DNA of 39,268 bases, taken from the NCBI GenBank assembly GCA_902787685.1, contig CADAHH010000014.1, positions 1-39,268 on the forward strand, in the 5' to 3' direction. The translations under genes and the position numbers were made by a program. Below are positions 18,764 through 26,325 of the stretch, piece after piece; position 1 is the stretch's first letter, and every line of letters starts with the position of its first letter. The notes below the pieces were generated by a model, which saw only the letters and a program-made list of their open reading frames with translations, searched no databases and was not told the DNA's origin. Source of the DNA: an uncultured Eubacteriales bacterium. Lineage in GTDB: Bacteria; Bacillota; Clostridia; TANB77; CAG-508.

Positions 18764-19804
18764 CTATATTTTATCTGCTATTTCATATATTATTTTCTCT
18801 GTTTTTTCGAAACCTAAACATGGATCAGTAATTGATTTTCCATAAATTCCTTCATCTACTTTTTGACAACCGTCTTCTAAGTATGATTCAATCATAAAAC
18901 CTTTTACCATTTTTTTAATATCACAATTAAGCTTCATTGTATGTAAAACTTCTTTTACTATCCTTGGTTGTTCTAAATATTTTTTACCACTATTTGAGTG
19001 ATTTGTATCAATTATAACACTTGGATTTAAATAGTTTTCATTACAATATAAATCATATAGTTTTCTTAAATCTTCATAATGATAATTTGGATGAGTATTT
19101 CCATGTTTATCAACACTTCCTCGTAAAATTGCATGTGCTAAGTCATTCCCACTACTTTCAACTTCCCAACCTCTATATATAAACATATGCTTATTTTGTG
19201 CTGTTTTGATAGAGTTTAGCATTACAGATATATCACCACATGTAGGATTTTTCATTCCAACTGGTATATTCATTCCAGATGCAACAAGACGATGTCCTTG
19301 ATTTTCTACAGAACGTGCTCCAACAGCTGTATATGATAGTAAATCTGAAAGATATATATAATTCTCTGGATATAACATTTCATCTGCACAGCAGAATCCT
19401 GTTTCTTCAATTGCTTTTTTATGTATCAATCTAACTGCTTTTATTCCTTCAACCATATTTGGTTCTTTATTTGGATCAGGTTGATGAATCATTCCTTTAT
19501 ATCCAGCTCCTATTGTTCTTGGCTTTCCTGTATAAATTCTTGGAATAATAATTATTTTATCCTTTACTTTTTCTTGTATTGGAACAAGTTTGTTTAGATA
19601 TTCTAAAACTGAATCCATTCTATCTGCAGAACAAGGTCCCATAATTAGAATTAGTTTATCACTTTTCCCCCTAAATACATCTGTAATTTCCTTATCTTTT
19701 ATATTTTTGATTTCCTCAATTTTTTCTGAAATTGGTATTTCTTTTTTTAGTTCATCTGGAGTTGGTAATTCTCTTTTAAAAACAATGTTTGAATTATTTG
19801 ACAT
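18764..19804 (-). CDS. 3-Deoxy-7-phosphoheptulonate synthase (class I DAHP synthase)
   Basis: Condenses phosphoenolpyruvate and erythrose 4-phosphate, the first step of the shikimate pathway to Phe, Tyr and Trp. At 346 residues it has the AroF/AroG/AroH-type layout. Visible are LILIMGPCSADRMDSV (metal-binding Cys), PRTIGAGYKGMIHQPDPN, the GARSVENQGHRLVASG active-site segment, KNPTCGD and DTNHSNSGK. The start follows AGGAAGGATTATATA. It is preceded by a Phe/Tyr-rich leader peptide and an attenuator (19857-20082), which strongly supports control by Phe/Tyr supply. An aroF/aroG name cannot be assigned from sequence alone. Confidence 0.95.
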   Translation of the reverse strand: MSNNSNIVFKRELPTPDELKKEIPISEKIEEIKNIKDKEITDVFRGKSDKLILIMGPCSADRMDSVLEYLNKLVPIQEKVKDKIIIIPRIYTGKPRTIGAGYKGMIHQPDPNKEPNMVEGIKAVRLIHKKAIEETGFCCADEMLYPENYIYLSDLLSYTAVGARSVENQGHRLVASGMNIPVGMKNPTCGDISVMLNSIKTAQNKHMFIYRGWEVESSGNDLAHAILRGSVDKHGNTHPNYHYEDLRKLYDLYCNENYLNPSVIIDTNHSNSGKKYLEQPRIVKEVLHTMKLNCDIKKMVKGFMIESYLEDGCQKVDEGIYGKSITDPCLGFEKTEKIIYEIADKI

Positions 19805-19856
19805 TATATAATCCTTCCTTTCATATAATATTTCAGTTTAGATAGAAATTGGAAAA

Positions 19857-19889
19857 TTCAAAAAAAGACCCATTTAATGAGCCTTTTTA
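19857..19889 (-). terminator. Attenuator terminator before DAHP synthase
   Basis: On the minus strand AAAAAGGCTCAT pairs with ATGGGTCTTTTT (12 bp with two G-U pairs, loop TAA), followed by a T run. It lies 21 nt after the leader peptide stop and ~53 nt before the DAHP synthase start. Part of the 5' arm (CTCATTAAA, complement of 19873-19881) is also complementary to TTTAATGAG in the leader ORF (complement of 19923-19931), giving an alternative antiterminator. Confidence 0.88.
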
Positions 19890-19909
19890 TATAATCTATT
19901 ATATTAATA

Positions 19910-20029
19910 TTACCATATTTTACTCATTAAAAATAATATATATGAAAATAAACCGTAGCTAAAATAAAAGCTAAAGCTATAAAAAAATATAAAGTTCATA
20001 TAATTATTTTTAATTTTCATAGTTTCCAA
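19910..20029 (-). CDS. Phe/Tyr-rich leader peptide for attenuation
   Basis: A 39-codon ORF starting at a TTG (20029) placed 8 nt after a GGAGG; an in-frame ATG follows at 20020. Reading from that ATG it gives MKIKNNYMNFIFFYSFSF and so on, ending SKIW. In all there are 8 Phe codons (all TTT) and 5 Tyr codons among 39, concentrated at residues 10-33. It ends just before the attenuator terminator of the DAHP synthase gene. Stalling at Phe or Tyr codons would leave the codons for residues 33-36 free to pair with the terminator arm. A small membrane peptide is the alternative, since hydrophobic AT-rich ORFs favour TTT, but position and structure favour a leader. Confidence 0.8.
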   Translation of the reverse strand: METMKIKNNYMNFIFFYSFSFYFSYGLFSYILFLMSKIW

Positions 20030-20050
20030 TTTATTATCCTCCGATTGCTA

Positions 20051-20082
20051 ATTATATTAATCCATTTTTTTTATAATGTCAA
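20051..20082 (-). promoter_or_regulatory. Promoter of the leader-DAHP synthase transcript
   Basis: A consensus TTGACA (complement of 20077-20082) is followed at 17 nt by TAATAT (20054-20059), or at 20 nt by TATAAT (20051-20056). The start would lie only a few nucleotides before the leader ribosome site. Confidence 0.65.
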
Positions 20083-20226
20083 GACTATTTTGAATTGTTT
20101 TTGAATTTTATTTCAATTCATTAATTTTCCTTTAAGTTAAGCCTAATTTCATATCTGCTATATTTGAAATCTACAACTAAATATTACATGCTAATAAACA
20201 TTTACATCTGTATACTAAAATAATAA

Positions 20227-20610
20227 TTAAAAAATATTATCTAAATTAAAAGAATACTTGTCACTTAAATGATTAACCAAAAAAATAGTTTTTTCAACTT
20301 CACATATTGCTTCATTATAATCTTCAGTTTCTACAAAGCTCTTACATGAAGTAAATGTTGTTTCAATTTTTTCTATTTCATTATGTTCTAAATAATATGA
20401 TAATTTATGATGTACATTATCTATTTTACTTTGAATGATTTTGGTTTTTTCATTTGCATTATATCTAGAATTATTAATAATATTTTGTTTTAGTTCATTT
20501 AATTCATTAGTTAAAGATTCTACATTTTTCTTTGTATATTTTTGTGTTATAAAATCGCCAATAAAAATTACCAAAATAATAATTATTATAATAGATATTT
20601 CTTTATACAT
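20227..20610 (-). CDS. DUF4363-like membrane-anchored protein
   Basis: A 127-residue protein with one N-terminal membrane helix (IIIIIILVIFIGDFI, about residues 7-21), a charged helical region and a Cys-containing helical C-terminal half. Size, layout and position next to a DUF421 gene match the DUF4363 family found in spore-forming Firmicutes; its function is unknown. The start follows AAGGAGTATGGAAA. It is 42 nt downstream of the DUF421 gene on the same strand, so they are likely co-transcribed. Confidence 0.7.
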   Translation of the reverse strand: MYKEISIIIIIILVIFIGDFITQKYTKKNVESLTNELNELKQNIINNSRYNANEKTKIIQSKIDNVHHKLSYYLEHNEIEKIETTFTSCKSFVETEDYNEAICEVEKTIFLVNHLSDKYSFNLDNIF

Positions 20611-20652
20611 TTTCCATACTCCTTAATTTCTGTATCAAAGTCAAAATTGTAA

Positions 20653-21333
20653 TTATTTTTCAATCGTATTCTTTTTTTGGGAAAAAATTTGTCCTTTACC
20701 ATCTATAGTAACTAAAAGTGCTTGATCTGGTTTGTATCCAAACTTTAGAACTTCAGACTCTAACCATTTATAATCTTTTTTTAACTTTTTTAGATTTTTA
20801 GTCATTACTTTTCCATCTACTACTAAATCATATGGTATTCCTTCATACTCTGGGGTAATTCCAAAATCTTCTGGAATTGTATATCTTTTGTTTGACTTTT
20901 CTATAACACTAATTTGTCCACTAGTTTCAAGAATTGCATATTCAACATCAAAAATATTCACAATATTTTTGTCTCTTAGTCTTTCTTGTAATTCATTTAA
21001 CGTAAATCTTTCTTTTTTTAAAGCATCTTCATCAATCTTTCCCCTATATATTAAAATTCGAGGTTTTCCACAAATTATTTCTCTTGCCTTCATGCTTTTT
21101 AAATTAATTATTGAAATTAATAAGTGCATAACAAGTAATCCCAAAATTGGAACTATTCCATTTGATATTGGAACACCTGTATCAGTCATTGGAATAGAAG
21201 CTAAATCTGCTATCATAATTGCAATTGCAAGTTCAAAAGGTTGAAGTTGTCCAATTTCTCTTTTTCCCATAAGTCTCATAACAATTAATACAAGAATATA
21301 CAAAACAATCGCCCTAAAAAAAATAATTAGCAT
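20653..21333 (-). CDS. DUF421 family membrane protein (YetF/YrbG-like)
   Basis: 226 residues from the ATG at 21333, chosen because GTGGAGGTCAATTT precedes it. Three N-terminal membrane helices carry the family signature RLMGKREIGQLQPFELAIAI; a cytosolic alpha/beta domain follows (GKPRILIYRGKIDEDALKKE, then EYAILETSGQISVI). Members are linked to the spore or cell membrane, but the biochemical role is not known. The pair with DUF4363 is a recurring arrangement. Confidence 0.9.
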   Translation of the reverse strand: MLIIFFRAIVLYILVLIVMRLMGKREIGQLQPFELAIAIMIADLASIPMTDTGVPISNGIVPILGLLVMHLLISIINLKSMKAREIICGKPRILIYRGKIDEDALKKERFTLNELQERLRDKNIVNIFDVEYAILETSGQISVIEKSNKRYTIPEDFGITPEYEGIPYDLVVDGKVMTKNLKKLKKDYKWLESEVLKFGYKPDQALLVTIDGKGQIFSQKKNTIEK

Positions 21334-21349
21334 AAATTGACCTCCACTA

Positions 21350-21418
21350 AATAATGAGGTTAGAAGTAGGAAGTCGGTGGTCAAAAATCATTCATCCGAC
21401 CTCTGACATCTGACTTCA
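21350..21418. repeat. Imperfect palindrome upstream of DUF421
   Basis: GAAGTAGGAAGTCGG and CCGACCTCTGACATCTGACTTC form an imperfect inverted repeat around a short A/T loop. Similar GAAGT/GAGGTCGG-type palindromes occur at 1983-2030 and 28225-28306. Confidence 0.5.
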
Positions 21419-21595
21419 AATATTATCTCTTTAAATAGAAACATAATAGTTTATATTTAAAATGTTTATAAATATATTTTTTACTCATTTCATCATTTTA
21501 TTCTTTTTGTATAAAATTTTTTTTATTGTAAACAATATATTATATGGAATTTTCTTTCCTAAAATCATGAATTTAAATAAAAGGAGGATAAATAT

Positions 21596-21964
21596 ATGTC
21601 AGAAGCTCAAAGTAGAACTAATGAATCAACAGGTTCAAATACAGTTTTGCAAATTTTAGGTAGATTTATAGCTGCAGCTGTTGTTCTCGCTATAACTGCA
21701 TTTTTTACACCTGGATTTACAATTAATAATATATGGACTTTGGCAATTGCAACTATAATATTAACTGTTATGGATTATTTACTTATTAAATTTACTGGTT
21801 TAAATGCTAGTCCCTTTGGTAAAGGTTTTGTTGGATTTGCCTTAGCTGCAATAACATTATATGTTACTCAATTTTTTGTTGCAGGATATTCAATTTCTTG
21901 GATGGCTGCAATTATTGGGGCGTTGATATATGGGGTTGTAGATTATTTCATCCCCGGAAACTAA
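21596..21964 (+). CDS. Phage holin family 4-TM membrane protein
   Basis: A 122-residue protein with a short polar N-terminus and about four membrane helices (from FIAAAVVLAITAFFTPGF to the end). It contains the TFTPGF/FIPG turns seen in the small DUF360/holin-like membrane family common in Firmicutes. These are chromosomal genes often called holin-like, without evidence of a lytic role; nothing phage-like is nearby. The start follows AAAAGGAGGATAAATAT. A family B palindrome follows the stop. Confidence 0.75.
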   Translation: MSEAQSRTNESTGSNTVLQILGRFIAAAVVLAITAFFTPGFTINNIWTLAIATIILTVMDYLLIKFTGLNASPFGKGFVGFALAAITLYVTQFFVAGYSISWMAAIIGALIYGVVDYFIPGN

Positions 21965-21973
21965 TAGAAAAAA

Positions 21974-22043
21974 GAAAAATGGGGACGGAGAAAAGTTGTC
22001 AATTTTCGCGAAAATTGACAACTTTTCTCCGTCCCCATTTTTC
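21974..22043. repeat. Family B palindrome, copy 3 (35-bp perfect arms)
   Basis: The 35-nt arms (21974-22008 and 22009-22043) are perfectly complementary around a TCGCGA centre. The GGGGACGGAG box of copies 1 and 2 is conserved, but the inner arm is different (AAAAGTTGTCAATTTT). It separates convergent genes and probably terminates both. Confidence 0.9.
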
Positions 22044-22048
22044 TTTTT

Positions 22049-22717
22049 TCATATTCTTTTTTCAACAATTTCATTTTTGTTTTTATAAATAGAATTCTTT
22101 TCTACATATCCACGAACACATGATAATGGATAGATGCTTGTATTTCTTCCTATTATAGTACCCGGATTAAGTACAGAATTACAACCTACATCTACATTAT
22201 CTCCAATCATAGCACCAAATTTTCTTAAATTCGTTTCTATTTTTTTACCATCAAAAGAAACCATTACTAGCATTTTATCTGATTTAAGATTTGATGAAAT
22301 TGCGCCAGCTCCCATATGTGCTTTGTAGCCTAAAATAGAATCTCCTACATAATTATAATGTGGAACTTGAACTTTGTTAAATAATATTACATTTTTTAAT
22401 TCTGTTGAATTTCCAACCACTGCGCCCTTTCCAATAATAGCATTTCCTCTAATAAATGCACAATGCCTGATAGTTGCCTCTTCATCAATTATACATGGGG
22501 CATTTATACATGCTGTTTCTGCTATTTCTGCAGATTTTGCTACCCATACATTAGGTTTTATTTCTTCAAATTTTTCTTTATCTAGTGAATTTCCAAGTTC
22601 AATTATGTATTCTTTTATTTTAGGTAATACCTCCCAAGGAAATTCACATCCTTTAAATATATCTTTTGCTATTGTTTCTTCTAGATTATATAAATTTTCA
22701 ATTTTTATTTTTTCCAT
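22049..22717 (-). CDS. Hexapeptide-repeat (left-handed beta-helix) acyltransferase-like protein
   Basis: 222 residues from the ATG at 22717 (GAGGAGTGATAAAA upstream; an earlier GTG overlaps that site). Residues 1-60 are helical. Then come hexapeptide repeats (AEIAETACINAPCIIDEEATIRH and GNAIIGKGAVVGNS), a loop with HYNYVGDSILGYKAHMGAGAISSN, and more repeats to the end. This resembles the C-terminal acetyltransferase half of GlmU and its stand-alone relatives. It precedes, on the other side of a small cassette, a UDPGP-type pyrophosphorylase on the same strand, suggesting sugar-nucleotide metabolism. The acyl donor and acceptor are not known. Confidence 0.82.
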   Translation of the reverse strand: MEKIKIENLYNLEETIAKDIFKGCEFPWEVLPKIKEYIIELGNSLDKEKFEEIKPNVWVAKSAEIAETACINAPCIIDEEATIRHCAFIRGNAIIGKGAVVGNSTELKNVILFNKVQVPHYNYVGDSILGYKAHMGAGAISSNLKSDKMLVMVSFDGKKIETNLRKFGAMIGDNVDVGCNSVLNPGTIIGRNTSIYPLSCVRGYVEKNSIYKNKNEIVEKRI

Positions 22718-22827
22718 TTTTATCACTCCTCGTATAGTATATTATCACAAAATTGCAATTATAACAAGAAATTTTTGATTTTTTATATTTTCGACAAATA
22801 ATGACAAACTTTGCTTTATGAATATGT

Positions 22828-22852
22828 TATACTATATTTTAGGTCATAGACC
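22828..22852 (+). promoter_or_regulatory. Peptide promoter and 5' hairpin, copy 1
   Basis: An extended -10, TGTTATACT (TATACT at 22828-22833), is followed by GGTC-ATA-GACC (22842-22852) at the predicted mRNA 5' end. In copy 2 the hairpin is GGCC-ATA-GGCC, a compensatory change that keeps the stem. Confidence 0.7.
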
Positions 22853-22870
22853 TCGAAAGGAGGTGATATT

Positions 22871-23002
22871 ATGGCTAGTCAAAAACAAAAGAGAAAACAC
22901 TCTATAAAAATTAATAAACTTTTACATAATTTATATATCTTCTTAGATAGAGTTTATAAAATTTCTATAGTTGTATATCTTATCTTGAAATTGTTTCATT
23001 GA
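22871..23002 (+). CDS. 43-residue hydrophobic peptide, candidate type I toxin, copy 1
   Basis: The ATG follows GAAAGGAGGTGATATT, a very strong ribosome site. The peptide has a basic N-terminus (MASQKQKRKHSIKINK), then LYIFLDRV and a hydrophobic C-terminal segment (YKISIVVYLILKLFH), so it is probably a small membrane peptide. It shares 26 of 43 residues with the copy at 34741-34872. The stop codon lies in a stem (TATCTTATC/GATAAGATA), with a terminator immediately after. I do not recognise the family; it is not an Fst, TxpA or Ldr sequence. An antisense RNA appears to be made from the opposite strand. A toxin role is inferred from architecture only. Confidence 0.8.
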   Translation: MASQKQKRKHSIKINKLLHNLYIFLDRVYKISIVVYLILKLFH

Positions 23003-23006
23003 TAAG

Positions 23007-23068
23007 ATAAAAGCAGACATTTCGGGATGTCTGCTTTTTTGGTCATTGATATTATAACTAGTCAATTC
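23007..23068 (-). ncRNA. Candidate antisense antitoxin RNA, copy 1
   Basis: A minus-strand promoter, TTGCAT (complement of 23098-23103), 16 nt, TATAAT (complement of 23076-23081), would start a ~60-nt RNA at about 23068 running into the shared terminator. Its 5' part is complementary to GATATTATAACTAGTCAA (23048-23065), which matches the peptide start region (22865-22882) at 16 of 18 positions. GGTCAT (23041-23046) also repeats the 5' hairpin. It could therefore pair with the peptide mRNA at its start site and at the terminator. Confidence 0.7.
23011..23040. terminator. Shared terminator of cassette 1
   Basis: AAGCAGACAT-TTCGGGATGT-CTGCTTTTTT is a 10-bp stem with a T run on the plus strand and a shorter T run on the minus strand. 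It lies between the converging promoters. Confidence 0.9.
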
Positions 23069-23150
23069 TAATATGATTATACTACAAATTAAAAAATATG
23101 CAATATTTTTTGATTATTTTGTAAAAAATCGTTCGTGTTTTTTCGACAAA

Positions 23151-24329
23151 TTATTTTTTAGAATTTTCATATATTTCAAGAGCAGTCGCTGGACTATCAA
23201 CTCCTTCACTATTTTTTATAGGAGCAAATTCTTCTTCTCTTTTAACCCTCATAACAAGCATATTATCCATTGCTTTAAACCCATCAAATACAAAAGATTC
23301 AAATTTATATAAGCCTTTTTTTACTTCCAAATGATATTGCATTTTTTGAGATGTAATTTTTTCTATAATATCAACATTCAATAAATGACTTACAATATTT
23401 GCATCTCCATATATAAGGTTTCCTTCTGCATTTTTGTCATTTCTCATTTCTTCAGTAAGCTCTATATATTCTACAATACCTGGTTTACCATTTTTCTTAC
23501 AAAACACTCCAACTTTTTCCTCTGGATATGCTTTAGCAACTGACTTTGATGCAATTTGCATATTGTTTTTTACTGTAAGTCCTAAAAATATTGGATCAAT
23601 AAATTTAACCATGATATTATCTACCCCAGAAATATATAACCACTCAATGTTTTTCAATCTCATATCATCAATCATTTTTTCTTTTATTAATCCAGCATAA
23701 ACTGCACCATTGCCATTTGATGCTGTTTTGATTTTATTATCTTCAATTACCATTTTACCTTCTGGAGTTAAAACCGGCAATTTATCTTGCTTGAAAAATT
23801 TTATTTTTTCTTTATCTAAACCAAAATAATTATTACTCTTAAAAAAATCAACAGTTTGAACATTATTTTGTTCACTTGTCATTATATACCAATATGGATA
23901 TGTACCATATTGGTCTTTAAATTGTATAAATTTTTCTGCTAAAATCTGAAAAATAAATTTTCCATTTGCTAATTTATATGTTCCTTTTGGACCATCCCAA
24001 CCAAGACGAGTTCCTTGTCCTCCAGCCATAGTTACTACAGCATATTTATTTTGTTTTATAATGTTTAATCCTATTTTTTTTAATTCTTCCTTTTCACCTG
24101 CAGATAGTTTATCTTTATCTATATAATCAATAGGTTGAATTTCACATTTTTGGCTTTGTTCTTTTGTTTTTAAATTTTCATATAATTTTGTTATTTCTTC
24201 AAAATCTATTTTTAAAATCTGTTCTATTAATTCTTCTTTTTCTTTTCCATCTAAGCTATTTAATACACTCAAAATTTCTTCTTGATTATATTGCATTAGT
24301 TTATTTTGAGCAAGTTCCAACTTTTGCAT
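23151..24329 (-). CDS. UDPGP-family nucleotidyltransferase (UDP-GlcNAc/UTP-sugar pyrophosphorylase)
   Basis: Makes a UDP-sugar from UTP and a sugar phosphate. The signature is AVVTMAGGQGTRLGWDGPKG (about residues 99-118), with further family motifs YWYIMTSEQNN, FFKQDKLPVL, NGNGAVY and the WLYISGVDNIMVK metal/nucleotide segment. The length of 392 residues from the ATG at 24329 (AAGGGTGGTAAAA upstream) fits bacterial relatives of eukaryotic UDP-N-acetylglucosamine pyrophosphorylase; the sugar is not certain. It is on the same strand as the hexapeptide-repeat gene, so together they may do what bifunctional GlmU does. Confidence 0.88.
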   Translation of the reverse strand: MQKLELAQNKLMQYNQEEILSVLNSLDGKEKEELIEQILKIDFEEITKLYENLKTKEQSQKCEIQPIDYIDKDKLSAGEKEELKKIGLNIIKQNKYAVVTMAGGQGTRLGWDGPKGTYKLANGKFIFQILAEKFIQFKDQYGTYPYWYIMTSEQNNVQTVDFFKSNNYFGLDKEKIKFFKQDKLPVLTPEGKMVIEDNKIKTASNGNGAVYAGLIKEKMIDDMRLKNIEWLYISGVDNIMVKFIDPIFLGLTVKNNMQIASKSVAKAYPEEKVGVFCKKNGKPGIVEYIELTEEMRNDKNAEGNLIYGDANIVSHLLNVDIIEKITSQKMQYHLEVKKGLYKFESFVFDGFKAMDNMLVMRVKREEEFAPIKNSEGVDSPATALEIYENSKK

Positions 24330-24419
24330 TTTTACCACCCTTAATATTATATTTTTATTGCTCAGCATATTCTACAACAAAAAATAAAAATAGGCAAGTG
24401 TTTTAGTAAAATTTAGTTG

Positions 24420-26273
24420 TTACTGCCATTCTGTTGTTGCTGGTGGTTTACTTGTTACATCATATATAACAAATTCAATTTTATCTCCAAATTTTTCTTC
24501 TATTTCATTTACAATTTCTTGAACTTTTTCTTTAGAAACTTCTTTTCCTATTTCTCCTGGTTTTCCTGTCATAAAGTCATTTGTTACAAAAGTTCTAATT
24601 GCAACTGAATATTTTTTTGTAATTCCTATTGGAATTAATACTGCAAATGTTTGGCTTACTTTTGCATCTTCTAGTTTTGTTGTAACAATGCTATCTAATT
24701 CACGAAGTAAATTAACATTTTCATCTGCAATTCTCATATCATAGCAATTTATTTGTCCATCAAAATTACTTTTATTTAAAATATATCCAACTCTATTTAT
24801 AGTATTTATTTTATCTGTTATTTCTTTTGCTTTTGATGTTATTTCATTCCAATTAAAATCTAATTTATTACCTTCTAACAAGCATAAATTTCTGTAGCTT
24901 CTAGCGTCTCCTTGAACTCCAACAGATTTAATCGGTAATATAAATCCTTTTTGATTTGTATTGTTTAAAATATTATTTAAAGTTTCAACCTCTTGAGCTG
25001 TTATTTGAACTTCACTAGATTTGTCATGGCATATTAATCTTATTGCTAGTCCTGGTCCTGGGAAAGGCTGACGAGATGCAATTTTTTCATCTAGCCCAAG
25101 CTTTCTTGCAACTCTTCTAACTTCATCTTTGTGCCAATCACTATTTGTTTCAACAATCAGACCTTTTTTTCTAGCTTGTCTTACAATTTCTACATCATTA
25201 TGATGTGTTTTTATTTTATGTGCAAATCCACTTATATCTGGATTTCCACTTTCAATTAAATCTGGTCTTAAAGTTCCTTGAGCAATAAATGTATTTTCTT
25301 TATCTAATCCTAATCTTTCTATAACTTTATTAGCAATTTGTATAAATACTTCTCCTATAATTCTTCTTTTTCTTTCTGGATCAACTTCTTTAACTAATGG
25401 TCCAATAGGTCCTTCTTCAGTTTCAACTATTGTATTAAAGAAAACATCTTTTGCATTTTCTCTAATTAAATTTTTCATTCCAAGTTTTTGAAGGCTCTCA
25501 CATACAACATCACTTTCATTTTTTCTCATAAATCCAGAATCAATATGAATTGCATAAATGTTGTCTGCTGGAAGCGCTTTTACTAAAAGAGCTGCTGTAA
25601 CAGCTGAATCAACTCCTCCACTTACTAAACAAATAATTTTATTGTTTCCAACTTTTTCTTGAATCATTTTTATAGATGTTTGTATTCTATCTTCTAAAGC
25701 ATATACTTCTTTATAATTTGCTACTTTTCTTATAAAGTTTTCAAGCATCTTCATTCCATTTTCAGTTAAATCAACTTCTGGATGAAATTGGAATCCATAC
25801 ATTTTCTTTTCTTTGTTACCAATTCCAGAAATTGCATCTCCTGACTTTGCAATAACACTAAATCCATTAGGAGTATTTCTTACATTATCCCCATGACTCA
25901 TTAGAACATTTTGAGTTTGTTCTAGACCATCAAATATAGGCATAGTATTATCTACCCATACTTCACATTGCCCATATTCTTTTTTTATATTACTATCTAT
26001 AACTCCACCAAAATAATCTGACATTAGTTGCATTCCATAGCATATTCCAAGAACAGGAACTCCCATTTCAAAAATTTTTTTATCAAAATTTAATCTTTGA
26101 CTTTCTCCTATATTATTAGGTCCACCAGATAAAATAACTGCTTGATATTCGTTTAAATCTTCTGATTTAACATTTATAGGAAATATATCAGATTTTACTC
26201 CTAATTCCCTAACTCTTCTATCTATAACTTTTGTGTATTGTCCTCCACAGTCAAGTATGGCTAATTTTTCCAT
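24420..26273 (-). CDS. guaA: GMP synthase (glutamine-hydrolysing), long form
   Basis: Converts XMP to GMP with ammonia from glutamine. The glutaminase domain has GGPNNI, GICYGMQ (Cys78), and FQFHPEVD (His164, Glu166). The ATP-pyrophosphatase domain has CLVSGGVDSAVTAALL (Ser218-Ser223), and the C-terminal dimerisation domain ends SKPPATTEWQ. At 617 residues it is about 100 longer than the usual ~515-residue bacterial enzyme. The extra sequence is in the C-terminal half (about residues 455-560), as in the long eukaryote-like form. The ATG follows AAAGGAAATGTAGATAA. It is downstream of guaB on the same strand, with a palindromic element between them. Confidence 0.95.
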   Translation of the reverse strand: MEKLAILDCGGQYTKVIDRRVRELGVKSDIFPINVKSEDLNEYQAVILSGGPNNIGESQRLNFDKKIFEMGVPVLGICYGMQLMSDYFGGVIDSNIKKEYGQCEVWVDNTMPIFDGLEQTQNVLMSHGDNVRNTPNGFSVIAKSGDAISGIGNKEKKMYGFQFHPEVDLTENGMKMLENFIRKVANYKEVYALEDRIQTSIKMIQEKVGNNKIICLVSGGVDSAVTAALLVKALPADNIYAIHIDSGFMRKNESDVVCESLQKLGMKNLIRENAKDVFFNTIVETEEGPIGPLVKEVDPERKRRIIGEVFIQIANKVIERLGLDKENTFIAQGTLRPDLIESGNPDISGFAHKIKTHHNDVEIVRQARKKGLIVETNSDWHKDEVRRVARKLGLDEKIASRQPFPGPGLAIRLICHDKSSEVQITAQEVETLNNILNNTNQKGFILPIKSVGVQGDARSYRNLCLLEGNKLDFNWNEITSKAKEITDKINTINRVGYILNKSNFDGQINCYDMRIADENVNLLRELDSIVTTKLEDAKVSQTFAVLIPIGITKKYSVAIRTFVTNDFMTGKPGEIGKEVSKEKVQEIVNEIEEKFGDKIEFVIYDVTSKPPATTEWQ

Positions 26274-26325
26274 TTATCTACATTTCCTTTCTTCTTATAT
26301 CATTACAATTCTATATTATTTAATA

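Larger units (their letters stand above)
22791..23150. repeat. Small-peptide cassette, copy 1 (limits)
   Basis: The cassette runs between two direct copies of TCGACAAA (22791 and 23143), 352 bp apart. The second cassette (34660-35017) has TCGACA boxes also exactly 352 bp apart. Both contain, in order: promoter, small hairpin, 43-codon ORF, terminator, direct repeats of the ORF start region, and a convergent promoter. The left box lies in the gap before the hexapeptide gene; the right box ends at the stop codon of the pyrophosphorylase gene. Confidence 0.85.

Noticed and set aside
19910..20029. T-box leader before DAHP synthase
   Set aside because: No AGAA..GGGTGG-type T-box sequence or specifier loop is visible; the transcript is too short and holds a translated Phe/Tyr-rich ORF instead.
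21596..21964. Evidence of a prophage from the holin-like gene
   Set aside because: Such 4-TM proteins are common chromosomal genes in Firmicutes and no lysis, capsid or integrase genes are adjacent.
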